Source of the DNA: Ulvibacter litoralis
GTDB taxonomy: Bacteria > Bacteroidota > Bacteroidia > Flavobacteriales > Flavobacteriaceae
Direction of reading: 5' to 3'
Length of the DNA: 64,000 bases
Assembly (NCBI RefSeq): GCF_900102055.1
Contig: NZ_FNBA01000001.1
Location: 769,085 to 833,084 of the forward strand
In this document: piece by piece, positions 52,199-61,031 of the stretch
Layout of the letters: every line of letters begins with the position of its first letter
How positions within the stretch are numbered: the stretch's first letter is position 1
Position numbers and translations under genes: made by a program
The notes under the pieces: generated by a model
What the model was told of the DNA's origin: nothing
What the model saw: the letters and a program-made list of their open reading frames with translations, nothing else
The model's database searches: none

Positions 52199-52855
52199 TT
52201 AAAAGGACATCTCTGGAATTTCTCCTTCAACGATTAAATCCCCTTCGGTGGCTGCAATAATTTCTTCTACTGAAACACCTGGCGCACGTTCTAATAACTT
52301 AAAAGAGCCATCTTTTACTTCGAGTACAGCAAGGTTAGAAACAATTTTTTTTACACAATTTACCCCTGTTAATGGAAGCGAACATTGTTTTAAAACTTTA
52401 GATTCACCGGCTCTATTGGTATGCATCATGGCAACAATGATATTTTCAGCAGAAGCTACCAAATCCATTGCGCCACCCATTCCTTTTACCATTTTTCCAG
52501 GAATTTTCCAGTTGGCGATGTCTCCATTTTGAGAAACTTCCATAGCGCCTAAAATAGTAAGGTCTACGTGTTGTCCACGAATCATAGAAAAGCTCATCGC
52601 AGAATCGAAGAAAGACGCTCCTGGAAGGGCAGTAATGGTTTGTTTTCCGGCATTAATTAAGTCTGGATCTTCTTCTCCTTCAAAAGGGAAAGGACCCATT
52701 CCTAAAATTCCGTTTTCACTTTGAAAATCTACTTCTATATCGTTGCGTACAAAATTCGCCACCAAGGTTGGAATCCCAATTCCTAGGTTTACAAAGTAAC
52801 CGTCTTTTACTTCTTTCGCGATACGCTGTGCTATTTGTTCTTTACTTAAAGCCAT
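52199..52855 (-). CDS. scoB: Succinyl-CoA:3-ketoacid CoA transferase subunit B
   Basis: A 218-residue subunit carrying the catalytic glutamate in SENGILGMGPFP near residue 46. Blocks GYFVNLGIGIPTL and GGAMDLVASAENIIVAM fit the ScoB/AtoA group. The enzyme moves CoA from succinyl-CoA to acetoacetate, so ketone-type acids can enter the TCA cycle. Its start overlaps the stop of subunit A by one base. Confidence 0.93.
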   Translation of the reverse strand: MALSKEQIAQRIAKEVKDGYFVNLGIGIPTLVANFVRNDIEVDFQSENGILGMGPFPFEGEEDPDLINAGKQTITALPGASFFDSAMSFSMIRGQHVDLTILGAMEVSQNGDIANWKIPGKMVKGMGGAMDLVASAENIIVAMMHTNRAGESKVLKQCSLPLTGVNCVKKIVSNLAVLEVKDGSFKLLERAPGVSVEEIIAATEGDLIVEGEIPEMSF

Positions 52856-53553
52856 TATCTTTTTCTTACGGTTAATTGTTCGATGCGTTTTTCGTAATTC
52901 ACTCCTTGAAAAATTCGTTGCACAAAGATTCCTGGAATATGAATTTGATTCGGGTCTAACTCGCCCGCAGGTACCAACTCTTCGACCTCAGCAACGGTAA
53001 TTTTTGCAGCACCGCACATATTTGGATTAAAGTTTCTAGCGGTTCCTTTAAAAATTAAGTTTCCGGCTTCGTCTCCTTTCCATGCTTTTACAAAGGCAAA
53101 ATCTGCTTCAAAAGCTTTTTCCATCAAATACATTTTGCCGTTAAATTCGCGCGATTCTTTACCTTCTCCCACTTCGGTTCCGTAGCCTGCTGGAGTATAA
53201 AATGCAGGAATTCCACTTTGAGCGGCTAAGCAACGTTGCGCTAAGGTTCCTTGTGGAATAAGCTCAACTTCCAGCTCGCCACTTAACATTTGACGTTCAA
53301 ACTCGGCATTTTCGCCTACGTATGAAGAAATCATTTTCTTTATTTGATGTTTCTGAAGTAACAATCCAAGACCAAAATTATCAATCCCTGCGTTGTTTGA
53401 AATACAGGTTACATTTTTTACATCTTGTCGTACTAATTCGGCAATTGCATTTTCTGGAATTCCGCTTAAACCAAAGCCTCCTAACATAAAAGTCATGCCA
53501 TCTGCAATTCCTTTACATGCTTCGGAAACATTTGAAACCGTTTTATTAATCAT
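52855..53553 (-). CDS. scoA: Succinyl-CoA:3-ketoacid CoA transferase subunit A
   Basis: A 232-residue partner subunit. The glycine-rich block [15 protein letters not shown] near residue 24 and [15 protein letters not shown] near 56 are typical, and [21 protein letters not shown] near 120 covers the substrate loop. Heads the operon scoA-scoB-M91 peptidase. The terminator of the preceding PBP1A gene lies 84 bases downstream of nothing else, leaving about 80 bases for its own promoter, where no TAnnTTTG was seen. Confidence 0.93.
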   Translation of the reverse strand: MINKTVSNVSEACKGIADGMTFMLGGFGLSGIPENAIAELVRQDVKNVTCISNNAGIDNFGLGLLLQKHQIKKMISSYVGENAEFERQMLSGELEVELIPQGTLAQRCLAAQSGIPAFYTPAGYGTEVGEGKESREFNGKMYLMEKAFEADFAFVKAWKGDEAGNLIFKGTARNFNPNMCGAAKITVAEVEELVPAGELDPNQIHIPGIFVQRIFQGVNYEKRIEQLTVRKR

Positions 53554-53632
53554 AGTTCGTATTTTTCAGAAGGAACATATCACTTTCAGAAAGCCTTCTA
53601 ATTTTTTATAAAAATACTGAAATTGATGCGAT

Positions 53633-53669
53633 AAAAAAACCTCGCAACTGTATGAAAGTTGCGAGGTTT
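53633..53669 (-). terminator. Terminator of the PSP1-gldH-PBP1A operon
   Basis: Twelve-base arms AAACCTCGCAAC (53637-53648) and GTTGCGAGGTTT (53658-53669) with a nine-base loop, followed on the minus strand by a T run. Confidence 0.9.
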
Positions 53670-53695
53670 GTTCTTTATTTTATTCCGAAGAAATA

Positions 53696-56008
53696 TTAGA
53701 AATCAAATTCGTCAGGTATTTCTTCTACATCGTTATTATCGTCTTTCCATTTTGAGCAATCTGTCTCGATAGATAGGTTTGAAGGTTTTTTAAATGCCTT
53801 GTCTGACACGTCTAACTCAGGATCTGCGTAACATTTTTTCATGTACAATCCCCAAACAGGCAATGCCATCGTAGCACCTTGTCCGTAAGTTGTCGTTGCA
53901 AAGTGTGTCGCACGATCTTCACCACCAACCCATACGCCAGTTACTAAATTAGGAACCATTCCCATAAACCAACCATCACTGTTGTTTTGAGTTGTTCCTG
54001 TTTTACCTGCGATCGGGTTTTCGAAACCGTACGGATAGCCTGTAATCACATTTTTATACACTGAATTTCCAGTAGCCCATTTGTGACGTAATCGCGTTCC
54101 AGAACCTCCTTGTGTCACACCTTCCATAAGACTTACGGTTACATAGGCCGTTTCGTTGCTAATTACATCTTTCGTTTCGGGTACATTCTGAAACAATACC
54201 GTTCCATTTTTATCTTCAATTCGTTGAATCAGTGTTGGCTTTACATACACGCCTTCATTTGCAAACGTACTGTAGGCTCCCACCATTTCGAAAAGTGAAA
54301 CGTCTGGCGTTCCCAATGCGATTGAAGGCGCTTCTGGCATGTTCTCGGTATCAACACCCATTTTCTTTACCAAATCGATCACAGGTCTTGGTCCAACACG
54401 ATCAATTAATCGAGCTGTTACAGTGTTTATAGAATTTGCCAATGCATACTTTAAGGTAACCATTCCGCCATAGCTTCCTCCCGCATTTTTAGGACACCAT
54501 TCTTTCAGTAAACCATATTTTCCCGTCTGAATACAATACGGAGTATTTGGTAAGGTATCGCAAGGCGACATGTGCATTTGATCTATGGCAGTCGCATATA
54601 CAAAAGGCTTAAAGGTAGAACCTATTTGGCGCTTTCCTGTTTTTACCATGTCGTACTTAAAATGTTTGTAATTGATCCCTCCAACCCAGGCTTTTACTTC
54701 TCCTGTTTGAGGCGTCATTGACATTAAAGACGATTGTAAAATAGATTTGTAATACCGAATAGAGTCTAACGGTGTCATGATGGTATCTTTATCGCCAGAC
54801 CAAGCAAATACACGCATTTCCGATTTTTCCTTAAAACTCGCTATGATGTCTTTTTCAGACTTCCCTTGTTTTTTCATCATTTTCCAACGATCACTTCTAC
54901 GCATTGCAGTATTGAGGATGCTTTCAGTTTCAGCTTCGGTGATATCTCTAAAAGGTGCTGTTTTATTTTTAACGTTTTGTTTGTCAAATTCTTTTTGAAG
55001 ATTGGCAAGATGTTCGTCCATAGCTTCTTCGGCATAGGTTTGCATTTTCTTATCAATCGTAGTATAAATTTTTAAACCATCGCTATACACGTTGTAACTA
55101 GACCCATCCGATTTTGGATTTTCTTTGATCCAATCGGCCATAAAGGCGCGCGCATATTCTCTAAAATATGTCGCAAGACCTTCATCATGACCTTGAGCTG
55201 TATATTTTAATCCTAACGGAAGCGCTTGCAAGGAATCTTTTACCGTTTCAGAAATGTAATCGTACTTTTCCATTTGTGAAAGCACTACGTTACGTCTTTC
55301 TAACACACGTTTTGGGCGTCGTAACGGATTATAAAGAGATGAGTTTTTAAACATTCCCACCAACATTGCCGATTCTGAAGTCGTTAACTCAGAAGGGCTT
55401 TTGTCAAAGTAAATATGAGAAGCAGATTCAATTCCAACCGCTTGATTCAAGAAATCGTACTCATTAAAGTACATTGTTAAAATTTCTTCTTTGGTATATC
55501 TACGCTCCAGACGGGTAGCAATAATCCACTCTTTTATTTTCTGAAACCCTCTTTCTAGTTTACTACTCGAAACTTTTTCAGTAAAAAACAGTTTTGCCAA
55601 TTGTTGAGAAATGGTACTTGCTCCTCCTTTTGATCCTAAAAAGACAAAAGCACGAACAGTTCCCTTTGCATCAATTCCAGAATGCTCATAAAAACGAGCA
55701 TCTTCCGTAGCAATTAATGCTTTTATAAGATGGTCTGGCAAGGCTTCATACGGAACAGGCGTTCTGTTCTCTTTGTAAAATTTTCCAATTGTTTGCCCGT
55801 CTGAAGAGATAATTTCAGTAGCGAGATTTTTTTCTGGATTTTCAAGGCTCGTTTCGTCTGGTAAACTTCCGAAGACACCCCAAGATGCTAATAAAAATAT
55901 TAAAACGACAAAGCCAATTGCAGCGGCAAATAATTTCCAAAAGGTTTTTTTATGCCTTGCTGTTTCGTTTTGTGGTTTCTTTTTTTTCTTTGTTTGTTGT
56001 TTTGCCAT
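53696..56008 (-). CDS. Class A penicillin-binding protein (PBP1A type)
   Basis: A 770-residue bifunctional peptidoglycan synthase: a basic cytoplasmic tail, one membrane helix (about 22-45), a GT51 glycosyltransferase domain with ATEDARFYEHSGID near 95 and GGASTISQQLAKLF near 120, and a transpeptidase domain with SxxK in GSTFKPFVYAT near 460, SIN near 512 and KTGTTQNNSDGW near 660. ATG at 56008 (MAKQQTKKKKK) is preferred over the longer frame that runs into gldH. It is last in the operon with gldH and the PSP1 gene. Confidence 0.94.
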   Translation of the reverse strand: MAKQQTKKKKKPQNETARHKKTFWKLFAAAIGFVVLIFLLASWGVFGSLPDETSLENPEKNLATEIISSDGQTIGKFYKENRTPVPYEALPDHLIKALIATEDARFYEHSGIDAKGTVRAFVFLGSKGGASTISQQLAKLFFTEKVSSSKLERGFQKIKEWIIATRLERRYTKEEILTMYFNEYDFLNQAVGIESASHIYFDKSPSELTTSESAMLVGMFKNSSLYNPLRRPKRVLERRNVVLSQMEKYDYISETVKDSLQALPLGLKYTAQGHDEGLATYFREYARAFMADWIKENPKSDGSSYNVYSDGLKIYTTIDKKMQTYAEEAMDEHLANLQKEFDKQNVKNKTAPFRDITEAETESILNTAMRRSDRWKMMKKQGKSEKDIIASFKEKSEMRVFAWSGDKDTIMTPLDSIRYYKSILQSSLMSMTPQTGEVKAWVGGINYKHFKYDMVKTGKRQIGSTFKPFVYATAIDQMHMSPCDTLPNTPYCIQTGKYGLLKEWCPKNAGGSYGGMVTLKYALANSINTVTARLIDRVGPRPVIDLVKKMGVDTENMPEAPSIALGTPDVSLFEMVGAYSTFANEGVYVKPTLIQRIEDKNGTVLFQNVPETKDVISNETAYVTVSLMEGVTQGGSGTRLRHKWATGNSVYKNVITGYPYGFENPIAGKTGTTQNNSDGWFMGMVPNLVTGVWVGGEDRATHFATTTYGQGATMALPVWGLYMKKCYADPELDVSDKAFKKPSNLSIETDCSKWKDDNNDVEEIPDEFDF

Positions 56009-56012
56009 AAAA

Positions 56013-56501
56013 CTATTGTTGTGAGGTTTCTTCAATACTAAAGCCAACGTCTGTAATGCCTTCTAAATTTGTAACGCCTTCAACAGTTCCGTTATTGCGA
56101 ACAGCATGGCCAATAGATAAGGTATACGTTCCTTCTTCTAAAAAGGAAACTTGTTCTTTATACCAAAGCTTGCTTTCCTTTACACTACCAATTCCCGTGC
56201 CTAACCACGTTCCGTCTGGATTTGCCATTCTATATTCTAACGTATCTGTAATGGTTTTTCCGTGCGGAAACTCCATAGAAACTATTAAAAATAGATTGTT
56301 AAACTTATACGAATTTGTATTTCGAAGGTGTAAAAACACATCGTATTTTTGCAACGAATCTAACTGCGGAATCTGAAAAGACACTACATTATCTTTATTC
56401 CAAACATCTGGCATAGCTTGCATTTCGCTCACCACTGTTTTAGAATCGCAAGAAACAAGAACTACTAAAAAAAATATAATAGCAATACTACTTCGCATCA
56501 T
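56013..56501 (-). CDS. gldH: Gliding motility lipoprotein GldH
   Basis: A 162-residue lipoprotein with lipobox VLVSCDSK (Cys near 19) and the GldH core (FQIPQLDSLQKYDVFLHLRNTNSY and LGTGIGSVKESKLWYKEQVSF). GldH is needed for gliding in Flavobacterium and belongs to the T9SS/gliding accessory set, consistent with the two sorting-domain proteins in this window. It begins within the last 14 bases of the PSP1 gene and ends four bases before the PBP1A start. Confidence 0.92.
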   Translation of the reverse strand: MMRSSIAIIFFLVVLVSCDSKTVVSEMQAMPDVWNKDNVVSFQIPQLDSLQKYDVFLHLRNTNSYKFNNLFLIVSMEFPHGKTITDTLEYRMANPDGTWLGTGIGSVKESKLWYKEQVSFLEEGTYTLSIGHAVRNNGTVEGVTNLEGITDVGFSIEETSQQ

Positions 56502-57885
56502 TGGGCGGTTTTCTATTTCTACTTTTTGGTTTATTGGTGCGTTGAGGCTTCTTTGCTCCTTCTGCTTTTGGTTTCCCTTCTGCTTTGTTTTGACCTTGAT
56601 TTTTAGGACGATTTTGCGCCTTTCTAGGTGGTCTACTTTTCGTCTTAGTGGCCGTTCCGCCTTGCTTAGTATTCTCAGCCGTTTTTGCTCCTTTTGGAGG
56701 GTTGGTACCTTTTGGCTTGTTAGATCGCTGTGGTCTTCCTTGCTTTTGTGCTTGGTTTTTAGAACGACGTTTGTTATTGCTCCTTTTTTGTTTAGGACGA
56801 TCAAAACGTGTTAAACTATCTTGCCCAACAACATTGCTAAACAACTCTTTATCGGGAACGATTGTTTCTTCAATAAACTCTTCAAGACTGGCTACTTTAT
56901 TCCCTTTTTTATTGATGGCAATAATTTCGTTTACCTTTTCAAGACTTAACTGGTGCCAGTTCATACCTTCTCTCTCGTAAGCGTACCAAAGCAATCCTTT
57001 AAAAATATCTGTTTTCTGACAAACAGCCATTCCTTTTTCAGTTGCTAATTTTACATCGCTCTTCGGAAAGCCTTCCAATGCATCTAAATAGGTGTCTAAT
57101 TCAAAATTTAGGCAGCATTTCAGTTTTCCACATTGTCCTGCTAATTTCTGAGGATTTAATGACAATTGTTGGTAGCGTGCTGCGGAAGTATTTACAGATC
57201 TGAAATCTGTTAACCATGTAGAACAACACAATTCACGCCCACAAGACCCAATACCTCCTAAACGAGCTGCTTCTTGACGGAAGCCTACTTGTTTCATTTC
57301 GATACGCGTGCTAAATGTTCGTGCAAATTCTTTAATAAGCTCTCTAAAATCTACGCGTTCTTCGGCAGTGTAATAAAAAACGACTTTAGACGCATCTCCT
57401 TGAAATTCGACATCGCTAATTTTCATTTGCAATCCTAAACGAATCGCAATTTCTCTAGATCTTTTTTGAACGTCGGCCTCACGGTCGCGCACTTTTTGCC
57501 AGATATCGATGTCTTTTTGAGAGGCTTTTCTATATATTTTGGGAAGGAGCTCCGGATTTGGATTTTCCTTCTTCTTTTTCATTTGTACACGAACGAGTTC
57601 TCCCGTTAGGGTAACAATACCTATATCGTGACCCGACTCGGCTTCTGTAGCAACCGTATCGCCAATACTTAGTGTTAAATTTTCAGAATTATAATAGAAA
57701 TGTTTTCTTCCATTTTTAAAACGCACTTCTACCCCTTTAAAAGGTTCCATGTTTGCAGGAAGCGACATATTTGAAAGCCAGTCGAATACCGTTAATTTAT
57801 TACAGCCATCAGTTCCGCAAGTACCATTGTTCTTGCATCCTTTTGGCTGTCCGTCAGTACCTGTGGCACAGCTTGTACAGCCCAT
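56488..57885 (-). CDS. ricT: PSP1-domain protein (RicT/YaaT family)
   Basis: A 465-residue cytoplasmic protein. A Cys-rich N-terminus (MGCTSCATGTDG) precedes the PSP1 domain (about 45-290) with its cysteine block GSCGRELCCSTWL near 215 and GQCGKLKCCLNFE near 250. In Bacillus, RicT with RicA and RicF binds iron-sulfur clusters and aids RNase Y; RicA/RicF are absent here. The last 120 residues are Lys/Asn/Pro/Gln-rich and probably disordered, which may promote RNA binding. Confidence 0.9.
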   Translation of the reverse strand: MGCTSCATGTDGQPKGCKNNGTCGTDGCNKLTVFDWLSNMSLPANMEPFKGVEVRFKNGRKHFYYNSENLTLSIGDTVATEAESGHDIGIVTLTGELVRVQMKKKKENPNPELLPKIYRKASQKDIDIWQKVRDREADVQKRSREIAIRLGLQMKISDVEFQGDASKVVFYYTAEERVDFRELIKEFARTFSTRIEMKQVGFRQEAARLGGIGSCGRELCCSTWLTDFRSVNTSAARYQQLSLNPQKLAGQCGKLKCCLNFELDTYLDALEGFPKSDVKLATEKGMAVCQKTDIFKGLLWYAYEREGMNWHQLSLEKVNEIIAINKKGNKVASLEEFIEETIVPDKELFSNVVGQDSLTRFDRPKQKRSNNKRRSKNQAQKQGRPQRSNKPKGTNPPKGAKTAENTKQGGTATKTKSRPPRKAQNRPKNQGQNKAEGKPKAEGAKKPQRTNKPKSRNRKPPNDAK

Positions 57886-58081
57886 ATTTTTATATATATA
57901 AAGGAGGAGTTTTAAAAAACAGTTAGGTTACAAAGGTTTTACTCAATCGCATAACAAACTAAAAAACAATCTATTGCGCTTTTTAGTTGCTCAAAATTTC
58001 TTTGAAACTTATTTAGTTAACATCCTCACGAAAAATTAAACAATTTATTTAATCCGTAAAGATACCAAATTTAATGGAACG

Positions 58082-59113
58082 CTACTTTTTAAATTTCAGC
58101 TTTTCTGAACGGCCTTTTTTGAAAATTTTGTTGCTATTTGGAATGCCTTGTCGCAGTCTTTTTTGCTCTTCTTGAGGAAGTTGTATAATCTCTAAACACT
58201 CATCACTACACGTATTTTGCATTTTTGAAGCACAGCTTTCACATTGAATAAAAAGCAAATGACACGCTTCGTTTTCACAATTTACGTGGGTATCGCAAGG
58301 AGCACCACATTGATGACAATTGGCAATGACATCATTGGTAATCCGTTCGCCACGACGGTGATCGAAGACGAAATTCTTTCCTATAAATTTATTTTCTAAG
58401 CCTTTATTCTCCACCTGTCTTGCGTATTCAATAATACCGCCTTCCAATTGGTAGACTTGCTTAAACCCTTTGTGTTTGTAATACGCACTGGCTTTTTCAC
58501 AACGAATCCCACCCGTACAATACATCACTAATTTTTTATCTTCTTTATGGTCTTTTAGGTCTTCCTCAATAATATCGAGCGAGTCTCTAAACGTATCTAC
58601 ATCGGGCGTAATAGCACCTTTAAAATGCCCTATTTCACTTTCGTAGTGATTGCGCATATCGACCAAAATGGTGTCGGGATCTTCCAACAATTGATTAAAA
58701 TCTTCAGCCGCAACGTGAACCCCTTTGTTGGTAACATCGAACGTATCATCGTTTAAACCGTCGGCAACAATTTTGTTTCTAATTTTTACTTTCAGCTTCA
58801 GAAAAGATTTTAAATCATGCTCGATAGCGATGTTCAATCTGACGTCTTTCAGAAATGAAATTCCGTCCAAAAACTCTTTAAACTCATTAAATCTAGTTGC
58901 AGGAACGGAAAGCTGCGCATTAATCCCTTCGGATGCGACATAAATTCGACCTAGGACTTCCATTTGGTCCCACGCAATAAACAAATGATTTCTGAAAATT
59001 GTGGTGTTGCCTATTTTGGCATATTGATAAAAAGAGAGTGTAAGGCGTTCTTCGCCAGCGTTTTCTAATAGTTCCGCTCTCTCTTTTGCACTTAAGGTAT
59101 TGTACAGTTGCAT
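58082..59113 (-). CDS. trhO: tRNA uridine(34) hydroxylase TrhO (rhodanese-related)
   Basis: A 343-residue enzyme that uses oxygen to hydroxylate U34 in some tRNAs. An N-terminal acylphosphatase-like domain (about 20-115) precedes a rhodanese domain with the active cysteine in MYCTGGIRCEKASAYY near 200. The C-terminus holds several Cys pairs (CHQCGAPCD, CENEACHLLF, CESCASKM), likely zinc sites. It is divergent from recA and shares a 167-base intergenic region. Confidence 0.94.
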   Translation of the reverse strand: MQLYNTLSAKERAELLENAGEERLTLSFYQYAKIGNTTIFRNHLFIAWDQMEVLGRIYVASEGINAQLSVPATRFNEFKEFLDGISFLKDVRLNIAIEHDLKSFLKLKVKIRNKIVADGLNDDTFDVTNKGVHVAAEDFNQLLEDPDTILVDMRNHYESEIGHFKGAITPDVDTFRDSLDIIEEDLKDHKEDKKLVMYCTGGIRCEKASAYYKHKGFKQVYQLEGGIIEYARQVENKGLENKFIGKNFVFDHRRGERITNDVIANCHQCGAPCDTHVNCENEACHLLFIQCESCASKMQNTCSDECLEIIQLPQEEQKRLRQGIPNSNKIFKKGRSEKLKFKK

Positions 59114-59161
59114 GCTATACTTTTTTTAGTGAAAAGAATGAATAAATATTTTAAATCGCTG

Positions 59162-59192
59162 CAAAAATAGTGTTTTATGCGTTGTTGACAAA
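59162..59192 (-). promoter_or_regulatory. Promoter of trhO
   Basis: On the minus strand TTTG (59189-59192) and TATTTTTG (59162-59169) are spaced 23 apart, both perfect matches; the leader is about 43 bases. Confidence 0.7.
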
Positions 59193-59212
59193 AAAACCGA
59201 TTAACCCATTTT

Positions 59213-59220
59213 TACTTTTG
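59213..59220 (+). promoter_or_regulatory. -7 promoter element of recA
   Basis: TACTTTTG matches TAnnTTTG exactly, giving a leader of about 55 bases. No LexA-like palindrome was recognised near it. Confidence 0.5.
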
Positions 59221-59280
59221 CTGTAAACGCAAAGAAATAGTATTTTAGCCTATCGACTCCTTCACTAAAAATTGGAATTC

Positions 59281-60288
59281 ATGAGCAACGAAAAAGACGC
59301 AAAATTAAAGGCTTTAAAGCTAACTTTAGATAAATTAGACAAAACATACGGTAAAGGAACTGTAATGAAAATGGGCGACAAAGCCGTTATTGAGGTGGAA
59401 ACCATTTCGACAGGATCTTTGGGCTTAGATGTCGCATTGGGTGTAGGCGGATATCCTAGAGGTAGAGTTATTGAAATTTACGGACCAGAATCGTCTGGTA
59501 AAACAACTTTAACGCTTCATGCAATCGCAGAAGCTCAGAAAAAAGGTGGAATTGCTGCGTTTATTGATGCAGAACACGCTTTCGATAGAAATTACGCAGA
59601 AGCATTGGGTGTAGATATTGAAAACCTTATTATTTCGCAACCAGACAATGGAGAGCAAGCATTAGAAATTGCCGACAACTTAATTCGAAGTGGTGCCATA
59701 GACATTGTGGTTATTGACTCGGTAGCTGCCTTAACACCTAAAAGTGAAATTGAAGGTGAAATGGGTGATAGTAAAATGGGACTGCACGCACGTTTAATGT
59801 CGCAAGCGCTTCGTAAACTAACGGGTTCTATTAGCAAAACAAACTGTACCGTAATATTTATCAACCAATTACGTGAAAAAATTGGAGTAATGTTCGGAAA
59901 CCCAGAAACGACAACTGGTGGTAATGCACTTAAGTTTTATGCTTCGGTACGTTTAGACATTAGAAGATCTACTCAAATTAAAGATACAAATAGCGAAGTA
60001 CAAGGAAACAAAACTCGTGTAAAAGTGGTAAAAAACAAAGTAGCACCACCTTTCAAAACAGTTGAGTTTGATATTATGTACGGAAAAGGTATTTCGAAAG
60101 TAGGAGAAATTATTGACTTAGGTGTCGATTTTGAAATCGTTAAAAAGAGCGGTTCATGGTTTAGTTACGACGACACCAAATTAGGACAAGGACGCGATGC
60201 TGTAAAAAACTTACTGCTTGACAATCCAGAACTTATGGATGAGTTAGAGCAAAAAATTAAGGCCTCTATCGCGGCTCTTAATAGTTAA
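59281..60288 (+). CDS. recA: Recombinase RecA
   Basis: A 335-residue DNA strand-exchange ATPase. Walker A is [10 protein letters not shown] near residue 67, and [15 protein letters not shown], the MAW-motif-bearing L1/L2 loops ([38 protein letters not shown]) and the C-terminal acidic end are conserved. The ATG at 59281 ([10 protein letters not shown]) is preferred over one three codons upstream. It is monocistronic; the ECF sigma gene follows after a structured gap. Confidence 0.98.
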   Translation: MSNEKDAKLKALKLTLDKLDKTYGKGTVMKMGDKAVIEVETISTGSLGLDVALGVGGYPRGRVIEIYGPESSGKTTLTLHAIAEAQKKGGIAAFIDAEHAFDRNYAEALGVDIENLIISQPDNGEQALEIADNLIRSGAIDIVVIDSVAALTPKSEIEGEMGDSKMGLHARLMSQALRKLTGSISKTNCTVIFINQLREKIGVMFGNPETTTGGNALKFYASVRLDIRRSTQIKDTNSEVQGNKTRVKVVKNKVAPPFKTVEFDIMYGKGISKVGEIIDLGVDFEIVKKSGSWFSYDDTKLGQGRDAVKNLLLDNPELMDELEQKIKASIAALNS

Positions 60289-60305
60289 AAAATAATTTCC
60301 CCAAC

Positions 60306-60363
60306 GCAACCCTTTTAATTAAGTTGCATCTACTCAGCGTAGAACCTTGATTAAAATGGTTGC
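60306..60363 (+). promoter_or_regulatory. ECF-type promoter and inverted repeat before the sigma factor gene
   Basis: GCAACC at 60306-60311 and GCATCTA at 60326-60332 fit the -35 and -10 elements of ECF sigma promoters as seen in Flavobacteriia. The first 18 bases (60306-60323) recur inverted at 60346-60363 with two mismatches, and CTAC/GTAG (60330-60342) pairs inside. It can therefore be read as a promoter, an operator, or an RNA hairpin. Confidence 0.55.
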
Positions 60364-60418
60364 CACTTACCAAATAATGTAAGTAGCTACAAATTAATAT
60401 TAATTCACGGGACTGCAC

Positions 60419-60955
60419 TTGACTTTAAACGAGCTCATCATACAATGTAAGAAGCAGGATATTAAGGCGCAAGGGGAGCTGTACAAGAAATATTCGGGTA
60501 CATTACTTTCTATCTGCCTTCGATATTCTCCTAATTATGCTGAAGCTGAAGACAGTTTGCAGGATTCATTCCTTACTATTTTCAAAAAAATTGATCAGTT
60601 TAAAGACAAAGGTTCTTTTGAAGGCTGGATGAAACGGATTACCGTGAATACCGTGCTTCAGAAATACCGAAAACAACGTGTTTTTGACATTAATAGAGAA
60701 GATCAAATTGAAGAGGAAGCCGATGTTGAGATTGAAGATGAAGGCATTCCATTAGATTTCTTACTGAAAATTATTCAGGAATTACCAGATCGCTATCGCT
60801 TGGTCTTTACGATGTATGTCATGGACGATTATTCGCATAAAGAGATTGCCGAATTGTTAGGAATCTCAGATGGTACGTCTAAATCAAACCTAGCAAGAGC
60901 ACGAATGATATTGAAAACAAAAATTGAAGATTATAAAACTCTTAACAGACAGTAA
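60419..60955 (+). CDS. ECF RNA polymerase sigma factor
   Basis: A 178-residue extracytoplasmic-function sigma factor. Region 2 includes GELYKKYSGTLLSICLRY and EDSLQDSFLTIFKKIDQF (binding the -10 element and core), and region 4 (about 110-170) shows LPDRYRLVFTMYVMDDYSHKEIAELLGISDGTSKSNLARAR. It starts with TTG, as no nearby ATG is in frame and TLNELI matches family starts. It precedes a membrane-spanning putative anti-sigma factor by 76 bases. Confidence 0.92.
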   Translation: MTLNELIIQCKKQDIKAQGELYKKYSGTLLSICLRYSPNYAEAEDSLQDSFLTIFKKIDQFKDKGSFEGWMKRITVNTVLQKYRKQRVFDINREDQIEEEADVEIEDEGIPLDFLLKIIQELPDRYRLVFTMYVMDDYSHKEIAELLGISDGTSKSNLARARMILKTKIEDYKTLNRQ

Positions 60956-61031
60956 TAAAATTTAGTTTTAACTTAGTAAACTGCCTTTAAGGCATCTAAT
61001 AAAAAAGAAACCTACAATAAGTAGGGAAACA

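Noticed and set aside
56502-56804. N-terminal extension of gldH
   Set aside because: Highly basic sequence that is the other frame of the Lys-rich PSP1 tail; the lipobox fits a start at 56501.
57901-57910. AAGGAGGAG, a strong Shine-Dalgarno-like sequence on the plus strand
   Set aside because: No open frame follows it, and ribosome sites of this kind are not used elsewhere in the window.
57957-57988. AACTAAAAA/TTTTTAGTT arms downstream of trhO as a terminator
   Set aside because: A 9-base stem almost wholly of A-T pairs with no clear T run; too weak to call.
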